DNA of 15,702 bases from positions 1 through 15,702 of the forward strand of contig JADFOC010000008.1 in assembly GCA_022563075.1 (NCBI GenBank). Direction: 5' to 3'. Under the pieces are notes generated by a model, which did not search any database, was not told the origin of the DNA, and saw nothing but the letters and a program-made list of their open reading frames with translations. Made by a program: the position numbers and the translations under genes. The stretch comes from Pseudomonadota bacterium (lineage in GTDB: Bacteria; Pseudomonadota; Gammaproteobacteria; Pseudomonadales; Pseudohongiellaceae). Of this stretch, positions 1 through 10,796 are shown in pieces (within the stretch, counting starts at the first letter, position 1; each line of letters begins with the position of its first letter).

Positions 1-75
1 GCCATTTGGTGCCGTCAACGCCTGTTCTATAGGAGGAAAATGAAAATCGTCCGATTCAAGCCAGGGAATAGGCAT
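1..75 (-). CDS. aat: Leucyl/phenylalanyl-tRNA--protein transferase, N-terminal fragment
   Basis: Reading the minus strand from 75 gives 25 codons beginning MPIPWLESDDFHFPPIEQAL, which matches the conserved N-terminus of Aat (IPWLE...FPP..AL). Known role: this cytosolic enzyme attaches Leu or Phe to proteins with N-terminal Arg or Lys, marking them for ClpAP under the N-end rule. The gene runs off the left edge. The start is uncertain. An AGGAG lies 14 nt before the ATG at 75 but only 8 nt before an in-frame TTG at 81, so the TTG may be the real start. The gene follows trxB by about 30 nt on the same strand, so the two are probably cotranscribed. The trxB-aat pairing is conserved in gammaproteobacteria. 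Confidence 0.88.
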   Translation of the reverse strand, partial: MPIPWLESDDFHFPPIEQALTAPNG

Positions 76-110
76 AAGCAAGGCAACCGCTCCTGAGCGC
101 TAAAGGGCAG

Positions 111-1473
<1,363 letters not shown>

Positions 1474-3789
1474 ATGAGCAAAGTAGGCCAAGAATCGGAA
1501 GTCGGTAATCTCATGCAACGACTAGTGAGGGAGGGCACGTTAATCGTGTACTTCTTACTGGCTCTATTCCTGTTGATCGCCTTGCTAAGCTATTCACCTG
1601 CCGATGCTGGATTTACCACCACCGGCAGCGGCGAGGACATTGTTAACGCCGTCGGCGTTTACGGTGCCTGGATCGCGGATACCTTGCTGCACTTGCTTGG
1701 CTATCTCGCCTATGCCTTTCCGAGTCTGTTGGCTTACAAGGTCTACACCTCATTTCGTGAAGCAGAGCTCGATACTGAGTTTTCCTGGCCAATGTTCAGC
1801 CTGAAGATGGCAGGATTCATTCTACTGATCATTTCCGCCTGTGGTCTGGCCACCTTGCATTTCGAAATAGCTGAGCAAATACCCTATATGGCGGGCGGTG
1901 TTGTCGGGTCCCTGGTGGTGGATCTTAGTCTGCCAGTATTGGCGACATTGGGCAGCACACTGTTGTTTTTTGCCGTGTTTCTGTTCGGGCTAACCATCAC
2001 GGTGACTATTTCCTGGTTAGCAGTGATCGACCAGTTAGGGGGTTGGACCCTGGGTATCAGTTCTCTGGCGGTGGTGAAACTACGCAAATGGATCGCCACC
2101 AGGAAACAAGACATCGCCACTAAGGAACGCTTGGAGGTGCGCAAGCGGGTATTGGATATTCACCTGCAGAAACAGAAGAAGCGCATTCCTCCATCGATTC
2201 AGGCACCTCCTCCGAAGCAAATGGCGAAGAGCCTCCGGGTAGAAAAGGAACGCCAGAGAACTTTGTTCGCTGCCACGTCAGTAAAGGAGCTACCGGCTAT
2301 TGGTTTATTGGACGAATGGCAGGAACCTACAGACAGGGCTTATTCGAAGAAATCACTGGAGGCGATGTCGAAACTGCTGGAGCTAAAACTCAAGGACTTT
2401 GGTATCGAAATCGAGGTTACTGCGGTCAACCCCGGACCGGTAATTACTCGCTTCGAGGTACAACCTGCCCCCGGCGTTAAAGTCAGTCGAATCAGCAATC
2501 TGGTGAAGGATTTGGCGCGATCACTGGCTGTGGTCTCGGTGCGTGTGGTTGAAGTCATCCCTGGCAAAACCGTCATAGGTATCGAAATTCCCAATGAAAA
2601 ACGTGAAATCATTCGACTAAGCCAGGTCTTGTCAACGCCGGAATTTGATCGTGCCAGTTCGACTCTGAGCCTGGCGCTGGGACATGACATCGTCGGCAAA
2701 CCAGTGATTGTCGACTTGGGCAAGATGCCACATCTGTTGGTAGCGGGTACCACGGGGTCGGGTAAGTCGGTCGGCATCAACGCCATGATCTTAAGCCTGT
2801 TGTTTAAGTCGACGCCCGAACAAGTGCGCATGATCATGATCGATCCAAAGATGCTCGAACTATCGGTCTATGACGGTATCCCCCATTTGCTGACACCGGT
2901 GATCACCGATATGAAGGATGCGGCCAATGGGCTGAGGTGGTGTGTGGCAGAAATGGAGCGACGCTATGCACTCATGTCGGCACTGGGGGTGCGGAATTTG
3001 GCCGGCTTTACCAAGAAAATCCTCGACGCTAGGAAGATAGGCAAACCACTACTGGATCCAACCTGGCAGCCCGATCCGATGCTACTGGAAGAAGAACAGT
3101 CTGCACCTGAACTGGTGCCGCTACCTCGCATCGTAGTGATAGTCGATGAACTGGCTGACATGATGATGGTGGTCGGCAAGAAGGTTGAAGAGCTGATTGC
3201 ACGAATTGCGCAGAAGGCCAGGGCGGCGGGTATCCACCTGGTGCTGGCGACGCAGCGGCCATCGGTGGACGTGCTTACCGGCCTAATCAAGGCCAATGTG
3301 CCGACACGATTATCCTTTATGGTGCAGTCGAAGGTCGACTCACGCACCATCCTGGGTGAAGGCGGAGCCGAACAACTACTCGGTCATGGCGACATGCTGT
3401 TCCTGCCACCCGGTGGTGGTGTGCCAACTCGCGTGCATGGTGCCTTTGTGAGTGATGAAGAAGTGCATAGAGTGGTTGCCGATTGGAAGCAGCGCGGTGC
3501 GCCGGTTTACATTGACGCCGTTACCCAGAGTACCGAAGGGCTGGACTTGGGCGCATTCGGCGGACCGAGCAATGGGGATAGGGAAGAAGACGATGCGCTA
3601 TACGACGAAGCAGTTCGCTTCGTGACCGAGTCCAGAAAGGCATCGATCTCCTCGGTACAGCGCAAGCTTCGTATTGGTTACAATCGAGCAGCCAGAATGA
3701 TTGAATCCATGGAAGCCGCTGGGGTAATATCGGAAATGAGCAGCAATGGTTCCAGGGAAGTTATCGCACCTCCTCCGCCTCGCGATTAA
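1474..3789 (+). CDS. ftsK: DNA translocase FtsK
   Basis: A 771-residue septal DNA pump that clears chromosome termini during division and activates XerCD at dif. The N-terminal part (about residues 20-182) has four or five hydrophobic segments that anchor it at the septum. A short charged linker follows. The motor domain has Walker A GTTGSGKS at 425-432 and Walker [11 protein letters not shown] with Asp558/Glu559. The last ~65 residues form the gamma winged helix that reads KOPS sites, with [15 protein letters not shown] typical of it. The linker is short, as in Pseudomonas FtsK, unlike the 1329-residue E. coli protein. The start is uncertain. The ATG at 1474 gives the usual short N-terminus before TM1 but has no clear ribosome site; AGGTG at 1444-1448 would better serve a TTG at 1459. 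It heads a probable operon with lolA 25 bp downstream. Confidence 0.96.
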   Translation: MSKVGQESEVGNLMQRLVREGTLIVYFLLALFLLIALLSYSPADAGFTTTGSGEDIVNAVGVYGAWIADTLLHLLGYLAYAFPSLLAYKVYTSFREAELDTEFSWPMFSLKMAGFILLIISACGLATLHFEIAEQIPYMAGGVVGSLVVDLSLPVLATLGSTLLFFAVFLFGLTITVTISWLAVIDQLGGWTLGISSLAVVKLRKWIATRKQDIATKERLEVRKRVLDIHLQKQKKRIPPSIQAPPPKQMAKSLRVEKERQRTLFAATSVKELPAIGLLDEWQEPTDRAYSKKSLEAMSKLLELKLKDFGIEIEVTAVNPGPVITRFEVQPAPGVKVSRISNLVKDLARSLAVVSVRVVEVIPGKTVIGIEIPNEKREIIRLSQVLSTPEFDRASSTLSLALGHDIVGKPVIVDLGKMPHLLVAGTTGSGKSVGINAMILSLLFKSTPEQVRMIMIDPKMLELSVYDGIPHLLTPVITDMKDAANGLRWCVAEMERRYALMSALGVRNLAGFTKKILDARKIGKPLLDPTWQPDPMLLEEEQSAPELVPLPRIVVIVDELADMMMVVGKKVEELIARIAQKARAAGIHLVLATQRPSVDVLTGLIKANVPTRLSFMVQSKVDSRTILGEGGAEQLLGHGDMLFLPPGGGVPTRVHGAFVSDEEVHRVVADWKQRGAPVYIDAVTQSTEGLDLGAFGGPSNGDREEDDALYDEAVRFVTESRKASISSVQRKLRIGYNRAARMIESMEAAGVISEMSSNGSREVIAPPPPRD

Positions 3790-3814
3790 GTCCCCCAACA
3801 ATTCAGTGATCGAT

Positions 3815-4465
3815 ATGCCTAAATTAGTATTTGCAATGTTGGCAGTAGCTTCTGCGGCAGTCTTTTTTGCCAGTATCGCTTCCGCCCAGCCGAGTGCGGT
3901 GGAGCGGTTGGATAGCTTGTTACAGGGGATTGAGACATTGGCGGCGGATGTCACTCAGTTGATTATCGAGGCAGACGGCAGTCCCCTGGAACAGAGTGAA
4001 ATTAAGATGGTCATGAAGAAACCCGATGGTTTCTATTGGCAAACTATTAGCCCATTTCCGGAACTCATCGTCACCAATGGGGTGAAATTGTGGAATTATC
4101 AACCCGACCTGGAACAGGTAGTTATCGAAGACTGGGACAGCAGTCGCAGCGAATTGGCGGCGCAATTGCTCAGTGGCAACACCGAAAACCTCGCGGATGA
4201 GTACCATATTGAACTGCGTTCAGCCCCAGATAGTGAACACCAAGAATTTGAACTGACTCCCTTGGCGGCTGATAGTATCTGGCGACAAATTTCAATTAAC
4301 TTCATGGCGGCAGAGCTGGACACGATTTACATGCATAACAAGAACGGCGAACAGACCGTGTGGCGGTTTGAAAATATCGAGCGTAACCACCCAGTGGCAG
4401 ATTCATTTTTTGAATTCCAACCGCCAGCTGGAATCGAAGTCATCCAGAACAGTTCCTCCCAATAA
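3815..4465 (+). CDS. lolA: Outer-membrane lipoprotein carrier protein LolA
   Basis: A 216-residue periplasmic chaperone that takes lipoproteins released by LolCDE and hands them to LolB in the outer membrane. A signal peptide occupies residues 1-24 (basic start, hydrophobic core, cleavage IASA|QP). The mature protein shows the family signature: KPDGFYWQTISPFPELIVTNG, then LWNYQPDLEQVVIEDW. I chose the ATG at 3815 because the signal peptide begins there. The same frame is open back to 3746, inside ftsK, but that would give an implausible N-terminus. The ribosome site is weak, suggesting translation linked to ftsK 25 bp upstream. The ftsK-lolA order is conserved. The usual next gene, rarA, is missing and crcB follows after 53 bp. 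Confidence 0.93.
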   Translation: MPKLVFAMLAVASAAVFFASIASAQPSAVERLDSLLQGIETLAADVTQLIIEADGSPLEQSEIKMVMKKPDGFYWQTISPFPELIVTNGVKLWNYQPDLEQVVIEDWDSSRSELAAQLLSGNTENLADEYHIELRSAPDSEHQEFELTPLAADSIWRQISINFMAAELDTIYMHNKNGEQTVWRFENIERNHPVADSFFEFQPPAGIEVIQNSSSQ

Positions 4466-4518
4466 CCAATAATCCGCACAAATTTCCCAATCACTCTGAG
4501 AAAATATCACCCACTACT

Positions 4519-6193
<1,675 letters not shown>

Positions 6194-6194
<1 letters not shown>

Positions 6195-7576
6195 TGGATC
6201 TACTGCCCATATTCCTAAATATCAGGGACAGGAAATGCGTCATCGTCGGAGGAGGAGAAGTGGCTTTGCGCAAGGCCACTCTACTCACTCGGGCTCACGC
6301 CGATCTGCATATCGTTAGCAAAACAATTTCCCAGAAGTTGCAGAATTGGTGTGATGAAAATAGTGCGGCCGTCGCCATCCAGCCGTTCCAAGCGACTTGC
6401 TTGCAAGGAGCTGCTCTGGTGATAGCCGCCACTGACGATAAGCTCACCAACGAGGCAGTTAGCAAAGCGGCAGGCGAGTTAGGCATCCCGGTGAATGTTG
6501 TAGACCAACCCGAACTGTCCTCATTTATCCTGCCCGCCATCGTCGACCGGACACCTGTTCTTATCGCCATATCCAGCGGCGGCACTTCGCCAGTGTTGAC
6601 CAGGAAATTAAAAGAGCTCAATGAAGCGATGGTGCCAGGTCGCATAGACAAACTCGCTCGCTTGTTAGGTTCTTACCGAAGCAAGGTAAAAAGCAGCATC
6701 TCCGAATTCAGTCAGCGCCTTCGTTTCTGGGAGGAGGTACTGGAGAGCGAGATTCCCGAACTGGTTTACAGCGGTAATGAGGATGAAGCGGTTCGGCGTA
6801 TCGATCAGCGCTTAGGTGCATCCGATAAAATTCCACACGGCGGTGAAGTCTATCTGGTCGGTGCCGGCCCAGGAGATCCCGACCTGCTCACCTTGCGTGC
6901 ATTGCGACTGATGCATAAGGCCGACGTGGTTCTATATGATCGTTTGGTGTCTGCAGAAATCATGCAGAAACTGCGTCCAGATGCCGTCAAGATACACGTC
7001 GGAAAAGAGCGAGCCAAGCACAGCGTCGGGCAGGAATCTATCAACGAAATGCTAGTCAGATTGGCTCAGGAAGGCAAGAAAGTGTTGCGCCTCAAAGGCG
7101 GTGATCCTTTTATTTTCGGTCGAGGCGGAGAGGAGCTGGAAACACTGGCGGAGGCCGGGGTTCCTTTTCAGGTGGTACCGGGGATAACTGCCGCTTCAGG
7201 TTGTGCCGCCTATGCCGGGATTCCACTGACCCACCGGGACTATGCTCAGTCCGTCAGATTCTTGGCCGGTCATTTAAAAGACGGAGCGCTCGATTTAGAT
7301 TGGAGCTCGCTGGCGAAGGGTCAGCAAACCCTGGTTTTCTACATGGGTCTGATCGGATTAAGCAACATATGCCAGCAATTGATTGCACACGGCATGGATG
7401 CGGCAACTCCCATAGCGGTAATCCAACGCGGCACAACCGCCGATCAAAAAGTTATTTGTGGAAACCTGTCCAGCATGCCGGGACTGGCCGAATCCAATCA
7501 GATTAAGGCGCCCACCATTACCATCGTCGGAGAGGTAGTTAAGTTGAGGGAACGACTGTCCTGGTACCAAAGTTAG
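6194..7576 (+). CDS. cysG: Siroheme synthase CysG (trifunctional)
   Basis: A 460-residue enzyme that makes siroheme, cofactor of sulfite and nitrite reductases, from uroporphyrinogen III. The N-terminal half is the NAD-dependent precorrin-2 dehydrogenase/ferrochelatase, with GGGEVALRK (19-27), Asp104 in NVVDQPE, and Ser128 in SSGGTSP; both residues fall at the positions reported as catalytic and phosphorylated in Salmonella CysG. The C-terminal half is the SAM-dependent uroporphyrinogen methyltransferase, with VYLVGAGPGDPDLLTLRA, LRLKGGDPFIFGRGGEE and VPGITAASGCAAYAGIPLTH. The start is the ATG at 6194, which gives MDLLPIFLNIRDR and overlaps the serS stop as TGATG, indicating coupled translation. 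A TTG three bases earlier is possible. It ends 29 bp from the convergent tusE stop; I see no clear terminator there. Confidence 0.97.
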
Positions 7577-7605
7577 TTCCCCTTAGCGGCTGTAGTATTC
7601 TTAGC

Positions 7606-7947
7606 TCAGATACAGTTATCAGGCTTGGGCAAGCCGGCTATCTTGCAGGCCATCTTGGCAGGGCTGCCACTAAACAATTTCATCAGGTAGACGCTACGGC
7701 CCTTGTCCTTACCGAGTTTCCGTTTCACCAGGCCGCTGAGTGCACGATTAGCCGGAGACATTTGATGTCGCTTATAAAAAGCTCTCAGCAAATTCAATAT
7801 TTGCCAGTGAGAGGGACTAAGCCTGATCTGCTCGAGCAAGGCTAATGCGGTCGCTATCTCTTCATTCCAGTCTTGAATGTCCTTGAGATAGCCCTCTTTG
7901 TCCAGAGCAATCCTGTGGTCCTGAATTTCCAAAAAATTTGTCATCAT
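7606..7947 (-). CDS. tusE: Sulfur relay protein TusE / DsrC family
   Basis: A 113-residue cytosolic sulfur carrier (112 if the second of two adjacent ATGs is used). In the Tus relay TusE takes persulfide from TusBCD and passes it to MnmA for 2-thiouridine at the wobble base of Lys, Glu and Gln tRNAs. The family C-terminal arm is present: PAKMACKIAGLPKPDNCI, with the penultimate Cys. The odd point is a second Cys eleven residues earlier, where E. coli TusE has Thr. Two cysteines at this spacing are the mark of DsrC proteins. No ribosome site is visible. It is last in the tusDCBE run, 27 bp after tusB, and converges with cysG. The gene could equally be labelled dsrC; context favours tusE. Confidence 0.9.
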   Translation of the reverse strand: MMTNFLEIQDHRIALDKEGYLKDIQDWNEEIATALALLEQIRLSPSHWQILNLLRAFYKRHQMSPANRALSGLVKRKLGKDKGRSVYLMKLFSGSPAKMACKIAGLPKPDNCI

Positions 7948-7974
7948 TATTAGAAGACTGGGTGTCAGTTGCCC

Positions 7975-8265
7975 TCAGAACCAGCTTACCACCTTGTCGT
8001 ATTCACAGCAGAGTTCTACAAACTGTTGATAATTTACCAATTCAGCATCGATCAAATTTCGCTTCAGCATACCTCTAGCATTCATGTCTTCCACCAAGCT
8101 GTACACTTGAAATTCTACTTTGAATTCAGCCAGTGATTCTTTCTGGTTGCAATAATAAATTCCATCTTCAATGAAAATAACCGCGTCTCCGGTTTCTAAA
8201 ACAGAGGCACAGGTATCCAGCAACTGCCGAGACGGACTCTGACTTATTGTGTGAAGACAGCTCAT
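7975..8265 (-). CDS. tusB: Sulfur relay protein TusB / DsrH family
   Basis: A 96-residue subunit of the TusBCD sulfur-transfer complex, which accepts persulfide from TusA and delivers it to TusE. It begins MSCLHTISQSP, matching the LHTxxxSP start of the family, followed by GDAVIFIEDGIY and a typical C-terminus ending VVSWF. It has a cysteine at position 19, which by my alignment corresponds to the Cys20 of Allochromatium DsrH and is absent from E. coli TusB. Its ATG overlaps the tusC stop by four bases (ATGA), so translation is coupled. Confidence 0.9.
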   Translation of the reverse strand: MSCLHTISQSPSRQLLDTCASVLETGDAVIFIEDGIYYCNQKESLAEFKVEFQVYSLVEDMNARGMLKRNLIDAELVNYQQFVELCCEYDKVVSWF

Positions 8266-8636
8266 AAATTAAACACGCAATCGGATTGCCTGATCAACTC
8301 GCCAATCGCCGAGCGATCTACCATCTTCACATCTATTATCAAGTCCGTTGGCTGCAAATTCCGTCGGCTCAATGATTTTTTATCAACGCAGACGTCGTTA
8401 ATCCCGTAAAGACCCAATGTCTCTAGCGCATTGCCAATGGTTTTGCTATTGATCGACTCCGCATTCTGATCCTTTACTAACTGCAAGACCCCGTCATCCA
8501 GAAAAACATAGTTAACCTGCTGTTCGAACACCGCACTCGCCAGCGCCATATCGAGACAAAGCCGAGAATTATTTCGGCCGTAGGGCGCTTGGCGAGAAAT
8601 AAAGGTAATGGTTTTCTTGTTACTCGCATTATTCAT
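8262..8636 (-). CDS. tusC: Sulfur relay protein TusC / DsrF family
   Basis: A 124-residue subunit of the TusBCD hexamer. Recognisable features are an early beta strand ITFISRQAPYG, the segment VNYVFLDDGVLQLVKDQ, and LETLGLYGINDVCV, all aligned with E. coli TusC, ending CVFNL. TusC has no essential cysteine; it is a structural partner. The ATG at 8636 sits 5 bp after the tusD stop, and the tail overlaps tusB by four bases, so all three belong to one transcript. Confidence 0.92.
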   Translation of the reverse strand: MNNASNKKTITFISRQAPYGRNNSRLCLDMALASAVFEQQVNYVFLDDGVLQLVKDQNAESINSKTIGNALETLGLYGINDVCVDKKSLSRRNLQPTDLIIDVKMVDRSAIGELIRQSDCVFNL

Positions 8637-8641
8637 AAGTA

Positions 8642-9031
8642 CTAACCAAAATTCACCACACGATCGGAGTTGATCACGGCATCGATCAGTTGCCCGAGAC
8701 CGGCGATCTCAGAACTGCCATAGACACTTATCGCATCAAGTTCATAGCGTTCAGATTCCTGGCTGTCGAGAAGACCCCGCCTGATGGCAGAAGACACACA
8801 GACAACGGCATCGAGTCGATGAGTGGTAATGAGTTGGTCCCAGCGCTGCTGCAAATTGACTTCATCCTGAGCTACTACCGCCAGACGATTAGCATTGTGT
8901 ACGCCATCGCCGAAAAAGAACAACCGATAAAGCTCATGTCCCTGATCCAGCAGAGTCTTAGTAAAGTTGAAAGCAGTAGCCGCCGCCTCAGAAGAATAGG
9001 GGGCTGCATACACTACGATTGAAAATTTCAC
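8642..9031 (-). CDS. tusD: Sulfur relay protein TusD / DsrE family
   Basis: A 129-residue subunit carrying the active cysteine of TusBCD. It begins MKFSIVVYAAPYSSE, has LYRLFFFGDGVHNANRL, and places Cys78 in VVCVSSAIRRG, the exact position of the catalytic Cys78 of E. coli TusD and DsrE. The start codon is GTG at 9031; no ribosome site is evident, but this start aligns with the family. It is the first tus gene. A terminator at 9057-9082 separates it from yccA, so its promoter should lie in the few dozen bases between, where I find only poor -35/-10 matches. Confidence 0.93.
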   Translation of the reverse strand: MKFSIVVYAAPYSSEAAATAFNFTKTLLDQGHELYRLFFFGDGVHNANRLAVVAQDEVNLQQRWDQLITTHRLDAVVCVSSAIRRGLLDSQESERYELDAISVYGSSEIAGLGQLIDAVINSDRVVNFG

Positions 9032-9056
9032 GATAGGATTAGTTCAAGTAAGCAAG

Positions 9057-9082
9057 AACAAAAAACCCCGAATCAACGAGGC
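9057..9082 (-). terminator. Probable intrinsic terminator after the yccA-like gene
   Basis: Read on the minus strand, CCTCG, loop TTGATT, CGGGG (one T-G wobble) is followed at once by six T. Flanking A and T residues can extend the stem. It lies about 40 nt past the stop at 9120 and before tusD, so it should end the yccA-like transcript. Confidence 0.6.
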
Positions 9083-9119
9083 TTTTCGAAACGATTGATA
9101 AGGGTCAACTCTATTACTA

Positions 9120-9788
9120 CTATCTGCCAGTAAGGGCGCCCAGCATATTCAACAGATGAATAAAGATGTTAAAGATGCTCAGGTATAAAGAAATGGTCGC
9201 CAATATGTAATTGCGTTCCCCACCATTGATTATTCGGCTTGTGTCAAAAAGTATTAAACCTGACATCAACAGTATCACCACCGACGAGATTGCTAAACTG
9301 AGAGCCGGGATTTGCAAGAAAATATTCGCGATAATTGCCACTATGGCGACAATCATCCCTGTCATTAAGAAGCCGCCAAGATAGTTAAAATTCTTGCCGG
9401 AGGTTAACGCGTAACCAGACAGGGAAAGAAAAATCAATGCTGTTCCACCCAGCGCCTGGGCAACGATGGCGGACCCATTAGCGTAGGCAACCATGTACAA
9501 GGAAATAATCGGGCCGATGGCACCGCCCATTAGTCCGGCAAAGACAAATACCGCAATCAGCCCCTTTGCCGATTTAGCCGTACGCCTCACTACGAAAGTC
9601 ATCACGAAACCGCCAATAAAAAGCATGAATCCCACACCCTGGCCCACCTGCATGACCATGGTTGCAACGGCGCAAATGGTACTGAAAAACAAGGTCATCG
9701 ACAGCAGTATGTAAGTGTTGCGAATTACTTTATTCGTCGCCAGTATCGATCCGCGGTCCCGGGCAATATTTAATTCAACTTCGTTCAT
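9120..9788 (-). CDS. yccA: Bax1-I/YccA family inner-membrane protein
   Basis: A 222-residue protein with about seven hydrophobic helices and a short charged N-terminus. It aligns along its whole length with E. coli YccA: NKVIRNTYILLSMTLFFS, IGPIISLYM, ALGGTALIFLSLSGYAL, ANIFLQIPALSLAISSVVIL, NGGERNYILATISLYLSIFNIFIHLL. YccA is a substrate and modulator of the membrane protease FtsH and belongs to the Bax inhibitor-1 superfamily of membrane leak channels. The ATG at 9788 has GGAG 6 nt upstream. A Bax1-I gene next to tusDCBE is a known arrangement in Pseudomonas; a functional link is not established. YbhL-type paralogs exist, but the sequence is closer to YccA. Confidence 0.92.
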   Translation of the reverse strand: MNEVELNIARDRGSILATNKVIRNTYILLSMTLFFSTICAVATMVMQVGQGVGFMLFIGGFVMTFVVRRTAKSAKGLIAVFVFAGLMGGAIGPIISLYMVAYANGSAIVAQALGGTALIFLSLSGYALTSGKNFNYLGGFLMTGMIVAIVAIIANIFLQIPALSLAISSVVILLMSGLILFDTSRIINGGERNYILATISLYLSIFNIFIHLLNMLGALTGR

Positions 9789-9849
9789 CGTATTCTCCAG
9801 CCATAAGGTCTAATTAATTTAACGACCAAACTTGGTTATGCTTTATTTC

Positions 9850-9878
9850 AATATGCGGGCTCTGCGGTGTAATTTCAA
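9850..9878 (-). promoter_or_regulatory. Candidate sigma70 promoter of the yccA-like gene
   Basis: On the minus strand TTGAAA (-35, 9873-9878) and CATATT (-10, 9850-9855) are 17 bp apart, about 60 bp before the start codon. This is a reasonable but imperfect match. Confidence 0.45.
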
Positions 9879-10017
9879 TGCCTTAGGTCGCAAAACCTCA
9901 GTCGCTTCACCAAATTATCATACCCGTAAACACCGCAAAATCAACGGATTTTCGGCCTTCGTCAGCCATGGTCAACCCCGGCAAGCATGCTAATTAGTGC
10001 AGTCCGCAGCGTGCCGG

Positions 10018-10101
10018 ACAAGGCAGGCAGAGCGGTTGCATGCACTGGTGTTGCAAACCAGCGAGGATGAAATTCCGCCGAGAGTGCGCTCAATTGCGCC
10101 A
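10018..10101 (+). pseudogene. Decayed tRNA-Ser copy with a TGC anticodon
   Basis: Positions 10026-10085 match 10374-10433 of the intact tRNA-Ser at 55 of 60 bases, covering the D arm, anticodon arm and long variable arm. D-stem (GCA/TGC) and anticodon-stem (CTGGT/ACCAG) pairing is kept. The anticodon reads TGC (alanine) instead of TGA, and the anticodon loop has a second change. One pair of the variable arm is lost. The T arm no longer has TTCGAAT and appears to lack about six bases, and the 5' acceptor strand (ACAAGGC) finds no partner, though a final GCGCCA survives. All five substitutions in the aligned block are transversions. A functional tRNA is very unlikely. Confidence 0.8.
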
Positions 10102-10323
10102 ACAACTGACAACGAAGTGCACAGCACGGAGCCATCAGCGTCGCTTAGCCACAGCATCAGCGAATAAAATGCCGAACGCGGCAATATCTCATCATGGTTG
10201 CAATCGACTACGGCGATGGTAATTAATCTCTCCGCACGGCAGCCCCATGCGGCCAGTTACCGTGACGATACATGCCGCAAGAAATAGATTTAGATCCTCC
10301 CGAGCCAGCGCTATGCGCGCGAA

Positions 10324-10351
10324 TTGACTGCAGTACGAATTATAGTAAGAT
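10324..10351 (+). promoter_or_regulatory. Sigma70 promoter of tRNA-Ser
   Basis: TTGACT (10324-10329, five of six matches) and TAAGAT (10346-10351, four of six) are 16 bp apart. The next bases, GCAGCCCC, form a GC-rich discriminator as is usual for stable RNA promoters under stringent control. Start would be near 10358, just before the tRNA. Confidence 0.65.
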
Positions 10352-10365
10352 GCAGCCCCTACCGC

Positions 10366-10455
10366 GGAGGGGTGGCAGAGCGGTTGAATGCACTGGTCTT
10401 GAAAACCAGCGAGGATGAAAGTCCTCCGAGAGTTCGAATCTCTCCTCCTCCGCCA
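10366..10455 (+). tRNA. serT: tRNA-Ser(UGA)
   Basis: A 90-base tRNA gene with encoded CCA. The acceptor stem pairs GGAGGGG with CTCCTCC (one G-T), with discriminator G. The D stem is GCA/TGC, the anticodon stem CTGGT/ACCAG with loop CTTGAAA, the anticodon TGA. A long variable arm (GAGGA...TCCTC) and the T arm GAGAG-TTCGAAT-CTCTC complete a class II serine tRNA. It reads UCN codons and closely resembles E. coli serT. Confidence 0.97.
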
Positions 10456-10701
10456 TATCCCAATCTATCTCCCCTCACAAAGTCTCGATGCGGACTGCGC
10501 ACCTGCCATTTGCACTGCCTCTAGTACGAAGCAGGGGAGTGAGAGAATACTTACAGTGAAGCTGACGCATAGCGCAGGAGCAAGAGGTGGCGGCCAACCG
10601 CCCCAAGATTGCCGCATAACCCGCCATATTCTTGCCACAATTAATCGTTACATCGCCTCTATTGCAAGATGCTGTGGCTAGATTTGCCTGGTTTAATGAA
10701 A

Positions 10702-10728
10702 ACTCAATCAACTACAAATTGATTGAGT
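10702..10728 (-). terminator. Possible prc terminator (10-bp hairpin)
   Basis: ACTCAATCAA and TTGATTGAGT pair perfectly around a 7-base loop. On the minus strand the stem is followed by TTTCATT, and it lies about 70 nt past the prc stop, so it could end the prc transcript. The stem is AT-rich, which makes it a weak terminator. Confidence 0.4.
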
Positions 10729-10752
10729 CCTCCCAGAGCTCGACCCCGCTTG

Positions 10753-10779
10753 AAGGCCCTCATCTGAGGGCCTTTTTTT
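10753..10779 (+). terminator. Strong intrinsic terminator, plus strand
   Basis: AAGGCCCTCA and TGAGGGCCTT form a GC-rich stem followed by an unbroken T run to 10779. The T run is only on the plus strand, so it ends a rightward transcript. The nearest rightward gene is tRNA-Ser, about 300 bp upstream. Confidence 0.8.
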
Positions 10780-10796
10780 GGGGGAGATTAGAGTGG

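Larger units (their letters stand above)
9789..10365. other. Protein-free region between yccA-like gene and tRNA-Ser
   Basis: About 577 bases. The left part holds the yccA promoter, the centre a decayed tRNA-Ser copy, and the right end the promoter of the intact tRNA-Ser. From about 10105 to 10320 I recognise nothing: no convincing reading frame, repeat or hairpin. Confidence 0.6.
10456..10796. other. Structured non-coding region between tRNA-Ser and prc
   Basis: No protein gene seen. Moving rightward it holds a short all-GC hairpin (GGCGG 10589-10593 with CCGCC 10598-10602), a 10-bp perfect hairpin at 10702-10728, and a strong plus-strand terminator at 10753-10779. The remainder is unremarkable. 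It could be the trailer of the tRNA transcript or a small RNA. Confidence 0.5.

Noticed and set aside
7577..7605. Possible hairpin CTGTA...TACAG between the convergent cysG and tusE ends
   Set aside because: Only five pairs with a long loop and no T run; not a credible terminator.
8690..9022. 110-codon frame antisense to tusD
   Set aside because: Shadow of a well-supported gene with the catalytic Cys78 on the other strand.
10415..10681. 88-codon frame starting inside tRNA-Ser
   Set aside because: It overlaps a clear tRNA gene and its translation is low-complexity without family signature.
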